Shown: positions 32,308-41,064 of the stretch, piece by piece
Numbering within the stretch: the first letter of the stretch is position 1
Layout: each line of letters opens with the position of its first letter
DNA from: an uncultured Muribaculaceae bacterium
Lineage (GTDB): Bacteria; Bacteroidota; Bacteroidia; Bacteroidales; Muribaculaceae
NCBI GenBank assembly: GCA_910584055.1
Contig: CAJTZS010000006.1
Span: 1 to 64,000, forward strand
Length of the DNA: 64,000 nucleotides
Reading direction: 5' to 3'
Program-made: the position numbers and the translations under genes
The notes under the pieces: model-generated
What the model was told of the DNA's origin: nothing
What the model saw: the letters and a program-made list of their open reading frames with translations, nothing else
Database searches by the model: none

Positions 32308-32535
32308 TTATTTCGCGGGTTCTTCGGATTTGCCGAAACCGAAGATGCCTTTGCCATCTGTCTTGTCTTCGACAAAGTCCTCAAGCTTGTCTTTGGCTCC
32401 TCCGAGGAAGTCTTTTGCCTGGTTCAGTTTGTCTTGCACGTCAGGATTGTTGAGAAATTCCTGTGCCTTTCCCTGTATCTCTTCAGCTTTTCCCTTGAGC
32501 TGGTCGGCTTTCCCTTTTAATTCTTCAATGTTCAT
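32308..32535 (-). CDS. Small CsbD-like helical stress protein
   Basis: A 75-residue charged protein built of amphipathic helix repeats: EELKGKADQLKGKAEEIQGKAQEF and QDKLNQAKDFLGGAKDKLEDF. The repeated L/IxGKA pattern is that of CsbD/LEA-like general stress proteins. There is no signal peptide. The coding nature is supported by consistent codon use and the clear helical periodicity. It is monocistronic, between nitroreductase and the efflux operon. Confidence 0.7.
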   Translation of the reverse strand: MNIEELKGKADQLKGKAEEIQGKAQEFLNNPDVQDKLNQAKDFLGGAKDKLEDFVEDKTDGKGIFGFGKSEEPAK

Positions 32536-32640
32536 AATCTTGTGTTTTTAAGTTTTACATACTAAATGTCAATCTGTAAACACAATCGAAGCCATGACGG
32601 TTGAAGAATAGTTATGTCTTTTAACATAAATTCCCATTTA

Positions 32641-33957
32641 TTACCAGCATCTGCGATAGCCGTTCTGGTAGAACATCAGGATGCGATGGCGCATCAGATA
32701 TTCGTAGTGGGCCTGGATACGGGTGATCTCTGTGCGGAAAAGGTTGTTTTTAGCTTGCTCGTAATCCGCCTGGGTGGCTCTGCCGAGGTTGAAACGTTCG
32801 CGCGTGGACTCAAACGAGAGCCTTGTTTTTTCCAGTGTCTCTCCGGATGCGAGATAACGCTCCCGTGCACCTTTCGCTTGATAATATGCAAGTTGGATGT
32901 CTTTGTAAAGATTGTATTGCCTTTGATCGAGGTCGAGCATCGCACTGCTTTTCTGCAACTTGGCTCGCCGCACGTTGTTGCGCGTGCCGAATCCATCGAA
33001 GATGGGAATCGAGAGCGAGAATCCCAAGTAGGTTGCAAAATTATGCTTCATCTGCTCCCTGAAAGATTCGTTGACGTAACCTCCAAGACGGTAGTAACTT
33101 GATCCAAGACCGGCGTTGAACCGCAATGTAGGAATATAGCCTGATTTTGCATAGGAGATGCGTTCGTCTGCAACCTCTACAGCCTGCCGTGCCCCGAGAA
33201 TACCGTTGTTGGTCATCAAAGCCTCAGAATAAACTCTGTCGGGCGAAGGAATCGAAGGCTCTCCTTGTTGTATGGGCAGCACGTCAAAACCTTCGACGGT
33301 AGGCAATTGCAGCATATTGGCAAGATTTACAAGCGCGGTCTGGGTGTCATTATCTGCCGTCACTACCTGCAGGCGATCCTGCGCGGCTACGGATTCCAGA
33401 TCATAGATTGTGGCTTCCGCTACCTTCCCGGCATCTATGAGGGCATGCTGACGCTCCACTTCGAACGCCGACAGTTCCGACTGTGAACGAGCACTGGCTG
33501 CAACCTCTTTGCAATATAGAACCTGAAGGTACTGGGAGATAACGTTGAGGGCTATATTGTCTTTTGCGGCTTCAGTTTCAAGAAGATACTGTTTCAGAGA
33601 GAGTTTGGAAAGCTTAAGGTTGCGGTATTCTGCCATACCTTGGAAAAGTGGTAGGCTCAAACCTGCATTCCATCCGAACTGCGAAGTGTTGCGGTCGGCA
33701 TATGTGTTCTGCGCTGTCAGACCGCGTCCGAAATTGAAACTCTGGGATGCCGAGGCATCAAGAGTGGGAAGGAATCTGTCTTTAGCCTCGATGATTCCCT
33801 GTTCCCCCTCATGTATCCTCAATTCTTGCTGCAACACGTTAATGTTGTGGGTCACCGCGTAGGATATGCAGCTGTCGAGCGACCAAGCCTCGGCGAAAGC
33901 TGTGAATGAAGACGACAGCAACGCGGCTGTAACTGATAGTTTATAAACGTTTCTCAT
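32641..33957 (-). CDS. TolC-family outer-membrane efflux protein
   Basis: A 438-residue protein with a signal peptide (MRNVYKLSVTAALLSSSFTAFAEA). It has the duplicated outer-membrane-factor repeat: LDSCISYAVTHNINVLQQELRIHEGEQGI and LPTLDASASQSFNFGRG in the first half, SYAKSGYIPTLRFNAGLGSSY and FSLSIPIFDGFGTRNNVRRAKLQ in the second. Long coiled-coil helices lie between them. It forms a trimeric outer-membrane and periplasmic channel. It is the last gene of a tripartite MacAB-like operon, five bases after the adaptor gene. Confidence 0.92.
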   Translation of the reverse strand: MRNVYKLSVTAALLSSSFTAFAEAWSLDSCISYAVTHNINVLQQELRIHEGEQGIIEAKDRFLPTLDASASQSFNFGRGLTAQNTYADRNTSQFGWNAGLSLPLFQGMAEYRNLKLSKLSLKQYLLETEAAKDNIALNVISQYLQVLYCKEVAASARSQSELSAFEVERQHALIDAGKVAEATIYDLESVAAQDRLQVVTADNDTQTALVNLANMLQLPTVEGFDVLPIQQGEPSIPSPDRVYSEALMTNNGILGARQAVEVADERISYAKSGYIPTLRFNAGLGSSYYRLGGYVNESFREQMKHNFATYLGFSLSIPIFDGFGTRNNVRRAKLQKSSAMLDLDQRQYNLYKDIQLAYYQAKGARERYLASGETLEKTRLSFESTRERFNLGRATQADYEQAKNNLFRTEITRIQAHYEYLMRHRILMFYQNGYRRCW

Positions 33958-33962
33958 ATCAC

Positions 33963-35063
33963 CTATTTCTTTATTACGCTGCCTCTGAGAGGTGTTGTCT
34001 TATTAAGACCGCCCGATTTGACCTGAACCATGATGCCATCGGAGATTCCCGCCTTGAATTCCTTTCGTTCGAATTTCTGGGCGGGTACGGAATCCTTCAG
34101 CACGTAGACATAAGATTTGTCGCCATCATACTCCACCACGCTCTCCGGAACTGCAAGCGTATTCTGCGCGCTTTCGAGAATCACGCTGGCATTGGCGCTA
34201 TAACCGGCGCGGAGTTTCACTTCGCTTTCAAGATTGAGGGCCGCCTTCACTTCAAAAGTATTCGTGCCATTGTCGTCTGTTGCCATAGGCGCGATTTTTT
34301 CGATTACGGCGGCATAATCCGAATCGGGTATTGCACCGACAGTTATCCTCACATTCATTCCCTCGTTGATAAGATCCACTTCGGTTTCATCTACTTTCCC
34401 TTTGAATATAAGGTCTGTCATGTCGGCCACTTTGGCAATAGTCGTGCCATCGTTGAAAGTATTGGCCTGGATAACGGAAGATCCCACTTTCACAGGCACT
34501 TCCAGCACAACGCCCGTGACGGTGGAGCGCACAAGCGTGTTCGATCCTTGGGCATTTGCGGCAGAGACTCCATCGCGCACGATTGTGAGTTGGTCGCGTG
34601 CCTGGTCGAGTTCCTTTTTTGCCCGTTCGTAGGCGGCGCCGTCTGTTTCAAATTTTTCGCGGCTCTCATATTTTTTTTCGTAAAGTTGCTTTGTGCGCTC
34701 AAAGTTTGATCGCGCCTCGCTTAAAGATATTTCTGCTACAGCCACGCGGTTTTCGGCAGAAGATAGTTGCGCCTCTTCAGGTATGACCTTGATTTTCGCG
34801 ATGATGTCGCCATTGTTGACATGGTCTCCGGCCTGCACAAGGATTTCGCTGATGATTCCGGAAATCTGAGGTTTGATGTCGATTTCATCGCGCGGTTCGA
34901 TCTTGCCGGTCAGCACGCTGACGCGTTCGATTGTTTTCTCGGAAGGATATTCGATTGAATACACTTCTTCTTTTTCCTTAGAATTCAGATAGAGGTAGAC
35001 GAAAGTTCCGACAAAGATGATGCCGACAATCACCCAAAGAAAGATTTTGAAAAATTTTTTCAT
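33963..35063 (-). CDS. Periplasmic adaptor (membrane fusion) protein, MacA/HlyD-like
   Basis: A 366-residue protein anchored by an N-terminal membrane helix (FFKIFLWVIVGIIFVGTFVYLYL). The split biotinyl-lipoyl domain appears at GKIEPRDEIDIKPQISGIISEILVQAGDHVNNGDIIAKI (about 53-91) and again near NTLVRSTVTGVVLEVPVKVGSSV. A helical hairpin (about 100-165) docks onto TolC, and a beta-barrel domain follows. It links the ABC permeases encoded upstream with the TolC partner downstream. Confidence 0.92.
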   Translation of the reverse strand: MKKFFKIFLWVIVGIIFVGTFVYLYLNSKEKEEVYSIEYPSEKTIERVSVLTGKIEPRDEIDIKPQISGIISEILVQAGDHVNNGDIIAKIKVIPEEAQLSSAENRVAVAEISLSEARSNFERTKQLYEKKYESREKFETDGAAYERAKKELDQARDQLTIVRDGVSAANAQGSNTLVRSTVTGVVLEVPVKVGSSVIQANTFNDGTTIAKVADMTDLIFKGKVDETEVDLINEGMNVRITVGAIPDSDYAAVIEKIAPMATDDNGTNTFEVKAALNLESEVKLRAGYSANASVILESAQNTLAVPESVVEYDGDKSYVYVLKDSVPAQKFERKEFKAGISDGIMVQVKSGGLNKTTPLRGSVIKK

Positions 35064-35099
35064 ATATGGTTTAATTTTAATTTAATTCGAATTTTTTTG

Positions 35100-35164
35100 G
35101 GAGATGGGGGAGATGGGGCGGAATAGGGAGGAATGGGGTTATATGGGGATGGGTGGGATGGGGA
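35100..35164 (+). repeat. G-run-rich spacer with G-quadruplex potential
   Basis: Within 65 bases the + strand has about eight runs of three or more G separated by 1-8 bases (such as GGAGATGGGGGAGATGGGG). It lies between the permease stop (35175) and the adaptor start (35063), on the template strand of the operon. Confidence 0.7.
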
Positions 35165-35174
35165 ACGGAGTTGA

Positions 35175-36431
35175 TTATTTAGAATTTATAGCCTCGATCG
35201 GTTTGATCTTCATTGCCTTGATTGAGGGAATCAAACCTGCGAGAATGCCGAGAATCATGAAAACAGCTAGGATTGATATGGCCCGGGCGAAGCTCATCTG
35301 AAAGCGCACCACAGAGACAGCATCCGGCGGATTGTTAATGACTTGCATCACTCCGAGTATTATTGCCGCAAAACAAAGGCCTGCCATACCGGAGATTATT
35401 GTCAAAGCTGCCCCTTCGCTCAGCACCTGGACTATTATGTCTCTCGGCTTGGCCCCTATTGCGCGGCGTATGCCGATTTCCTGTGTCCGTTCTTTTACAA
35501 TCACCCACATGATGTTACCGATTCCTATCACTCCGGCAAGCAGCGTTGAGATACCGATAAAAAGTGCAAGGAGATCAATCCCGGTGAAAAGAGTGTCAAC
35601 CTGCTCGAATTGCTCGGCTATATTGATTGCCCACATCGCACCTTCGTCATTGGGGTGGATGTCGTGACGGCGATAGAGTACGCGCCGCATCTTGGGAATG
35701 ACCTCGGAAAGGTTCACTTTGTCTTTTGCGACCATCATCAGGAAATCGACCTTGTCGCCATATCCGTTGGCGCGGCGGAATGTCGATGCTGGAACGACTA
35801 TGCTCTCATCAAGGCTTCCGTTGAGATGAATCTCGGAATTGTCTCCGATTACTCCGACCACGGAATACGCCCCTCCGTTTATGTCAATCACCTTTCCTGT
35901 GGGATTCTCTATAGAGGGAAAGAGTTGGGATGCCACTTTCTTCCCGATTACGGCGACCCTACGTTCCGAATTTTCATCGGCTTCATTGATGAACCGGCCG
36001 CAAAAGAATTTAGGATTCTGCATTGTCATATAATCCGGACCCGCACCAATAAGCTGTCCTGAAAACGAATTTTTTCCGTATTTGAAGGATGAGCCCCATT
36101 TCTGGAATGTGGGAATCACAGATTTAAGTTCCGGGAATGACCGGCGTAGCATTTCCACATCAGACATATCGATTTGCCAGCTCCGTCCTTTCTGATATCC
36201 ATGGAAAGGGATTGTGGTTCGCTCCGGAATCATACCGCCGCTGTTGGTGGCGAAACCTGCGAAATTACGTTTCAACAGGTCCTCTCCGCCTGTGGCGCCA
36301 CACATGAGCAGGGCGAGCATTGCAACGCCCCAGAATATCCCGAAGCCTGTGAGGAAAGTGCGCGTTTTGTTTCGCGCGAGAGTTGCCCCTATCTCTTTCC
36401 AGTTTTCTTTATCAAATATAGTCAGTCGCAT
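35175..36431 (-). CDS. MacB/FtsX-type ABC transporter permease
   Basis: A 418-residue protein with an N-terminal membrane helix (TRTFLTGFGIFWGVAMLALLM), a large periplasmic MacB core domain (about 45-275) and three C-terminal helices with the FtsX signature (GISTLLAGVIGIGNIMWVIVKERTQEIGIRRAIGAKPRDI, about 285-325). It lacks its own ATPase and would pair with the ATPase at 37787-38452. It is similar in layout to the adjacent permease, so the transporter may be a heterodimer. Confidence 0.9.
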   Translation of the reverse strand: MRLTIFDKENWKEIGATLARNKTRTFLTGFGIFWGVAMLALLMCGATGGEDLLKRNFAGFATNSGGMIPERTTIPFHGYQKGRSWQIDMSDVEMLRRSFPELKSVIPTFQKWGSSFKYGKNSFSGQLIGAGPDYMTMQNPKFFCGRFINEADENSERRVAVIGKKVASQLFPSIENPTGKVIDINGGAYSVVGVIGDNSEIHLNGSLDESIVVPASTFRRANGYGDKVDFLMMVAKDKVNLSEVIPKMRRVLYRRHDIHPNDEGAMWAINIAEQFEQVDTLFTGIDLLALFIGISTLLAGVIGIGNIMWVIVKERTQEIGIRRAIGAKPRDIIVQVLSEGAALTIISGMAGLCFAAIILGVMQVINNPPDAVSVVRFQMSFARAISILAVFMILGILAGLIPSIKAMKIKPIEAINSK

Positions 36432-36465
36432 TTCTGTTATTCCTAACTCCTAATTGTTATTATCA

Positions 36466-37692
36466 TCATTCATCGCGCAGAGCCTCTACAGGTTTGACTT
36501 TAAGTGCCTTCAATGCCGGAAACAGCCCTGCCAACGCTCCGGCTATTACCAATACCAATGTCACCTCAAATGCAATGGACAGGCTTACTGTCGGGTTGAG
36601 GAGAGGTCCGTCATCACCCACAATTTTTGCGATAATCTGGGTCACTATCATTCCCAGCACAATGCCGATATATCCGAAGAGCACCGTGATTGAGACCGAT
36701 TCCACGATCACCTGGTTCAGGATCTGTCGCGGGCGTGCGCCGATTGCGCGCCGTATGCCGATTTCGTGGGTCCGTTCCCTGACTGTGACAAACATTATAT
36801 TGCTGATGCCCACGATTCCGGTAAGGAGAGTGAGGATGCCCAGTATCCATACGCAGGTGTCAAGAATTCCAAGCGCTTTCTTGCTCTGAAGCGAGTTTGT
36901 GAAATAATTGGAGATGTATACGGCGTTTTCATCTTTGGGATCAAAATCATGGTTGGATGCCAGCGTATTCCTGACGGCGGCTTCGGCATCGTTGCCATCT
37001 TTTTCAGTATGCACGTCCTTAAGGTTAATGGAGAGTGTGCGCAGATCCTCTTTGTCAGATGCCATCATGCGGGCGGTAGTAAATGGAATGTACACATCTC
37101 GGTTCCACTTGCTTTCGTATATTCCGATCACAAGAAATGAAATCCCGCTGCAATCGATCCGCGAGCCGAGAGCATCCTTTCCATCCGTAGGAAAGAGCTG
37201 GGAGGCATAGCTCTGGGGAATCACCATAACCTTCGCCTTTGATTTCATATCCCTGTCGGAAATAAACCGCCCTTTGATTATCTCGCCCCTATCACCGGAT
37301 GATGTGAATTCATTAGGATAGACACCAGTGTATGACTGGCTTACCTGTGCTTTGGTAGAACGCAACTTCTCTCCTCCATTCAGGCGGGATGTAACTTCTT
37401 CAACGTACTTCGGGGTCTTTTCAGGTATGCTGTTCAGGTCGCCATCCTTCATGCGTATCCGTCTTCCTTCGCGGTTGCCGTGATAAGGGAGCGAGGTAGA
37501 GCCGCTCCATACCACCAGCCGGGCGTTATTGCGCGAAACCATGTTTTCATTGAAACTGTTGGTAACGCCCCGCGCCATACTCAGCAGCACAATCAGCATG
37601 AATATGCCCCATGTCACGGCAATGCCTGTGAGGGCTGTCCGCACCTTATTATGGCTAAGAGTCTGCGATATTTCTCGAAAAAAATCTAACAT
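36466..37692 (-). CDS. MacB/FtsX-type ABC transporter permease, second subunit
   Basis: A 408-residue protein with the same topology: an N-terminal helix (ALTGIAVTWGIFMLIVLLSMA), a periplasmic domain, and the FtsX domain with LTGIVGISNIMFVTVRERTHEIGIRRAIGARPRQIL (about 290-325) and two more helices. It is 34 bp upstream of the other permease and downstream of the ATPase gene. Such pairs export peptides, lipids or macrolide-like compounds from the inner membrane to a TolC channel. Confidence 0.9.
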   Translation of the reverse strand: MLDFFREISQTLSHNKVRTALTGIAVTWGIFMLIVLLSMARGVTNSFNENMVSRNNARLVVWSGSTSLPYHGNREGRRIRMKDGDLNSIPEKTPKYVEEVTSRLNGGEKLRSTKAQVSQSYTGVYPNEFTSSGDRGEIIKGRFISDRDMKSKAKVMVIPQSYASQLFPTDGKDALGSRIDCSGISFLVIGIYESKWNRDVYIPFTTARMMASDKEDLRTLSINLKDVHTEKDGNDAEAAVRNTLASNHDFDPKDENAVYISNYFTNSLQSKKALGILDTCVWILGILTLLTGIVGISNIMFVTVRERTHEIGIRRAIGARPRQILNQVIVESVSITVLFGYIGIVLGMIVTQIIAKIVGDDGPLLNPTVSLSIAFEVTLVLVIAGALAGLFPALKALKVKPVEALRDE

Positions 37693-37715
37693 AATATCCT
37701 TTATAATCTATAATC

Positions 37716-37740
37716 GGATGCACCGGGGTGCATCCCTACA
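37716..37740 (-). repeat. REP-like repeat, copy C
   Basis: GGATGCACCGGGGTGCATCC (37716-37735) followed by CTACA. On the - strand it reads TGTAG plus hairpin. It lies between the ATPase and permease genes, inside an operon, and would fold in the transcript. Confidence 0.8.
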
Positions 37741-37786
37741 TTAGATTGTAGCAAATAGAATGTGGCAAATTAGATGGAGGTAACAT

Positions 37787-38452
37787 CTATACGATTATGC
37801 CGTCGGAGATGCGGATCAGACGGTCGGTCTGTTCTGCAACACCCGGATCGTGGGTTACAATCACTATTGTCTTTCCTTCCTCCTCATTGAGTTTGCGGAA
37901 GATGTTCATGACATCGTGCGAAGTTTTACTGTCAAGGGCTCCTGTAGGTTCATCCGCGAGAATTATAGAAGGATTGGTGATCATTGCCCTTGCAATAGCC
38001 ACCCTCTGTTTTTGTCCTCCGGACATTTCCCCGGGCAGATGGTGCGCGCGGTCGGCAAGCCCCATTTTCTCAAGTTGTTCCATTGCGATTCGGTTGCGTT
38101 TCTTCCGGGATACTCCTTGATAGAAAAGCGGGAGAGCCACGTTTTCCACTGCATTCTTGTAATTGATAAGATTGAACGACTGGAACACGAAACCGATCAT
38201 CCGGTTTCGATAGTCGGCAGCTTTGTTTTCGCTAAGGTTCTTTATCAAAGTTCCATCGAGATAATATTCTCCCGAATCGTAGTTATCGAGTATTCCCAGA
38301 ATATTCAGGAGGGTCGATTTGCCGGAACCGGATGCCCCCATAATCGACACGAGCTCCCCTTTGGCAATTTCAAGATCAATACCCTTGAGCACATGCAGAG
38401 GCACGGCGCCCGGATAAGTCTTGTTCACATCTGTGAGTTTGATCATTTCCAT
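37787..38452 (-). CDS. MacB/LolD-type ABC transporter ATP-binding protein
   Basis: A 221-residue nucleotide-binding subunit. Walker A is GASGSGKSTLLN (about 39-50), the Q-loop is at GFVFQSFNLI, the signature is MSGGQKQRVAIARA (about 142-155), Walker B is IILADEPTGALD (about 162-173), and the H-loop His is in VTHD (about 199-202). The size and motif spelling (EPTGALDS, TLLNILG) are typical of the MacB/LolD/FtsE group that energises FtsX-type permeases. It probably serves both downstream permeases. Confidence 0.94.
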   Translation of the reverse strand: MEMIKLTDVNKTYPGAVPLHVLKGIDLEIAKGELVSIMGASGSGKSTLLNILGILDNYDSGEYYLDGTLIKNLSENKAADYRNRMIGFVFQSFNLINYKNAVENVALPLFYQGVSRKKRNRIAMEQLEKMGLADRAHHLPGEMSGGQKQRVAIARAMITNPSIILADEPTGALDSKTSHDVMNIFRKLNEEEGKTIVIVTHDPGVAEQTDRLIRISDGIIV

Positions 38453-38462
38453 AATACTCTTC

Positions 38463-38561
38463 TTATACCTGTTCGAAGATAAAGAGGGGAGCTAAGAATG
38501 ACGCAATTGCGAGGAGGGCGAGAATCCCTATTATGATATATGTTGAGGTCTTGAATCTCAT
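38463..38561 (-). CDS. 32-residue single-span membrane microprotein
   Basis: The sequence starts MRFKTSTYIIIGILALL and ends FIFEQV. A basic N-terminus is followed by a hydrophobic helix of about 22 residues. Its ATG overlaps the GntR gene's TGA (ATGA), and its TAA is 10 bp before the downstream ATPase start, so it sits exactly where a translationally coupled operon gene would be. No family is recognised. It could be a small accessory subunit of one of the flanking ABC transporters. Confidence 0.6.
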   Translation of the reverse strand: MRFKTSTYIIIGILALLAIASFLAPLFIFEQV

Positions 38562-38941
38562 AACTGTTGATTGTTTCCGTTAGTTAAATAATCTGTATAT
38601 TCATTTTTTAAGTCATCAGGAGATATCCCTAAATGATTCATGAGTTTGAAAAGGGGGGGCAACTGCCGCTTCATCAGGTCTTCGCTTTTTTCTTCGATTA
38701 TTTTTTCTTTTGCATCGGGAGAGACGAAGAATCCTATTCCGCGTTTGTTGAATATCAACCCTTTCGCAGTGAGCCGCTCGTAAGATCTCATCACAGTGTT
38801 GGCATTTACCTCCACCGATGCAGCATATTCCCTGACAGAAGGAATGCGGCTGTCTGTGTCGTATCTGCCTTGCAGGATGTCATCGCTGATGCGGTCGGCT
38901 ATCTGCAGGTATATCGCTTTATTGTTTTCTTCAAATATCAT
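38558..38941 (-). CDS. GntR-family transcriptional regulator (YtrA-type)
   Basis: A 127-residue protein. The N-terminal winged helix is visible at IYLQIADRISDDILQGRYDTDSRIPSVREYAASVEVNANTVMRSYERL (about 10-57), with GIGFFVSPDA the wing. Only a short helical tail follows, as in the YtrA subfamily, which regulates ABC transporter operons. It lies between an ABC-2 transporter pair and a MacB-type system, so it probably autoregulates the whole (-) operon. A palindromic operator was not identified. Confidence 0.9.
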   Translation of the reverse strand: MIFEENNKAIYLQIADRISDDILQGRYDTDSRIPSVREYAASVEVNANTVMRSYERLTAKGLIFNKRGIGFFVSPDAKEKIIEEKSEDLMKRQLPPLFKLMNHLGISPDDLKNEYTDYLTNGNNQQL

Positions 38942-38976
38942 TTTATGGTATTTAAACAGCTTTATATTGAGGTGTT

Positions 38977-39822
38977 TTACCAGCGTTCAATTGATTCGGT
39001 TTCCTTGAATCGTTTATATGCCAGGAGGTATGTGCCTATAGTAATTGCAATCGCCACAATGTAGCTGATAGTTATGAATGTGTTTAAATCAAATTCGGGG
39101 TCAAATCTTCTTGGCATGATATTTCCGAGCGGGAAAAATATTTTCATGGAAAAATACACAATCAGGTTCATGCCTATTATGATGCATATGCCGGCCAGCG
39201 TTCCCCTCAATCTTCCATTCTTGGGCCATATAGTGGCTGCGAGCGCGTAGAATGCCTGAAGAATAATAAGACTGGTGAACACAAACATCTGCATCCCCGC
39301 AACAAATTCGCGCGAATGCGCAGGCAATTCAAGGTTGGCATCTATTTTTCCGAACGTGAAGATGTATTTCAACGGCAGCGGTGCAATTTCGGCTCCGGGA
39401 GCGGCATACACAGGGGCAATGAGCACACGGGCGTAATCAGCCACTACCATGGCTATGAAATACACGATGTAGATTCCGACAATGGAGAAAAGAAAGGTGG
39501 TAAGGAATTTTTCAAGATTGGATGCAGGCAAAGTGAGGAGGGAGATACGCTTGCTTTTGCTTTCCATATTGAAGAACATTGTGGCGGCGGTCACAGCAAC
39601 CATCACATATAGCACGATAATAAAGATATTTGCCTCTTTGTTCCAAAACGCATCGTGCGAGGAGGAATATGAATATGTTCCATTCATCAAGGGAACAAGA
39701 GTCGTTATGATGAGCAGGAATCCGAATATGGATCCAGCCATCTGCAATAGTTTTTTCCAGTTTTGACCGGTGTATTGTTTGATGTAAAGGCCGAAGCGGC
39801 GCGGTGAGAATATATTGTTCAT
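38977..39822 (-). CDS. ABC-2 type transporter membrane protein
   Basis: A 281-residue protein with about six hydrophobic helices (MAGSIFGFLLIITTLVPLM, FIIVLYVMVAVTAATMFFNM, FLFSIVGIYIVYFIAMVVADYA and others). SKRISLLTLPASNLEKFL (about 94-111) is typical of the Bacteroidetes/Firmicutes ABC permeases paired with YtrA regulators. It partners the ATPase encoded 91 bp upstream. The substrate is unknown. Confidence 0.8.
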   Translation of the reverse strand: MNNIFSPRRFGLYIKQYTGQNWKKLLQMAGSIFGFLLIITTLVPLMNGTYSYSSSHDAFWNKEANIFIIVLYVMVAVTAATMFFNMESKSKRISLLTLPASNLEKFLTTFLFSIVGIYIVYFIAMVVADYARVLIAPVYAAPGAEIAPLPLKYIFTFGKIDANLELPAHSREFVAGMQMFVFTSLIILQAFYALAATIWPKNGRLRGTLAGICIIIGMNLIVYFSMKIFFPLGNIMPRRFDPEFDLNTFITISYIVAIAITIGTYLLAYKRFKETESIERW

Positions 39823-39913
39823 ATTAATTCATTTTTAGATATTTATTAGCCGCGAGCAGAGCTCGCTAAACACAACCTATTATCCGAATCATTTAATTAC
39901 CCGGGTCATTTAA

Positions 39914-40750
39914 TTATTCGAAAAGGGAATTTAGTTTTTCTGGATTAGAGATAGCGAAGTCGAACAATAGCTCGATATTGAGCTCTGAATCATCGCCGTC
40001 TTCATTTTTAAGGATTACGGATGCGCCTCCAAGACCTTTGACAGCATAGAGGGCGTTGTCGATAAGCCCGCTGTCGGTGGTTTCCGTGAATTTCATTTTG
40101 TCTTGGATTTCCGAAACAGTGCGGTCGAGAAGCACCTTTTGCTTGTCCATTATGAGTATATGGTCGAGAATCTGGCTCACGTCTCTTACCTGATGAGTGG
40201 AAATCACGAAGATACGGTCATCGCTCATTGATTCAATAACATATTTGCGGAAAGCGCTTTTTGCCGGGATGTCGAGTCCGTTGGTGGGTTCGTCCATCAG
40301 AAGGATTTTTGTGTTGCACGCCATGGCAAAGGATAGTGCCACTTTCTTTTTCTGACCCATGGAGAGTTTGTCGAGGCGAATGTCGCGTGGAAGGCCGAAG
40401 GTGTCAAGGTGATGATACATCTCCTCTTTAGAAAAATTCGGGTATAGCGCACCGTTAAGATTGATGAACGAATCAAGTTTAAGTGGCGGCAACTCTATCT
40501 CTTCAGGCACGAAGAATATCTTTTCGAGTGTGGAAGGGTGGCGAAGTCTTGTGTTTTCGCCGTCAAGGGTAACTTTCCCCGATACCGGCGTGAGCAATCC
40601 GCTGATGAGTTGAAGCAATGTGGTTTTCCCGGCACCGTTCGATCCCAAAAGGCCGTACACGCCTCCTTCCCTGAGCTGAAGGGAGAAATCATCGATGGTC
40701 GGTTCTCCTTTGTGTCGATAGTTGAAAGTGCAGTTTCTAATGTTTAGCAT
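39914..40750 (-). CDS. ABC transporter ATP-binding protein
   Basis: A 278-residue ATPase. Walker A is GSNGAGKTTLLQ (about 37-48), the signature is LSMGQKKKVALSFA (about 131-144), Walker B is ILLMDEPTNGLD (about 152-163), and the H-loop is ISTHQVRD. It is the drug/antibiotic exporter type that pairs with an ABC-2 permease. It is the first gene of the long (-) operon that continues through the permease, GntR, microprotein and MacAB-TolC-like genes. Confidence 0.92.
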   Translation of the reverse strand: MLNIRNCTFNYRHKGEPTIDDFSLQLREGGVYGLLGSNGAGKTTLLQLISGLLTPVSGKVTLDGENTRLRHPSTLEKIFFVPEEIELPPLKLDSFINLNGALYPNFSKEEMYHHLDTFGLPRDIRLDKLSMGQKKKVALSFAMACNTKILLMDEPTNGLDIPAKSAFRKYVIESMSDDRIFVISTHQVRDVSQILDHILIMDKQKVLLDRTVSEIQDKMKFTETTDSGLIDNALYAVKGLGGASVILKNEDGDDSELNIELLFDFAISNPEKLNSLFE

Positions 40751-40788
40751 ATATTAGTTTGTTAGTGTATTAGTATATTAGTACACCG

Positions 40789-40819
40789 CAAAGGTATAAC
40801 AATAATTTGAAACAGCAAA
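40789..40819 (-). promoter_or_regulatory. Promoter of the ABC transporter operon
   Basis: On the - strand TTTG (40819-40816) and TACCTTTG (40796-40789) are 19 bp apart, a full consensus match. It lies 39 bp before the ATG at 40750. Confidence 0.75.
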
Positions 40820-40911
40820 ATATTTTTCAAAAAATTTAAGAAAAAAATTATTGGGCGCGTTATCTATATAGAAAACGATTACGTAAGTATCCTTGAGGGT
40901 ATTGCATAAAT

Positions 40912-41006
40912 CTCAAATGTAGGGATGCCCCCCGGAGCATCCGAGGATGAACAAGTGATTGTCTGGTTATTGAAGGATGCACCATGGTGCATCCCTACAA
41001 TTTGAG
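40912..41006. repeat. BIME-like double REP, copy D
   Basis: Two palindromic units face each other. The left is the degenerate GGATGCCCCCCGGAGCATCC (40923-40942) and the right is the perfect GGATGCACCATGGTGCATCC (40975-40994). The outer flanks are also inverted: CTCAAATGTAG at 40912 and CTACAATTTGAG ending 41006. It lies in the 314-bp gap between the divergent ABC operon and yqgE. Confidence 0.8.
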
Positions 41007-41064
41007 ACGCGATTAATCGAGTTTTGCAACACTCTCTTACGAGAACCTAAAAAATGTGGCCTAA

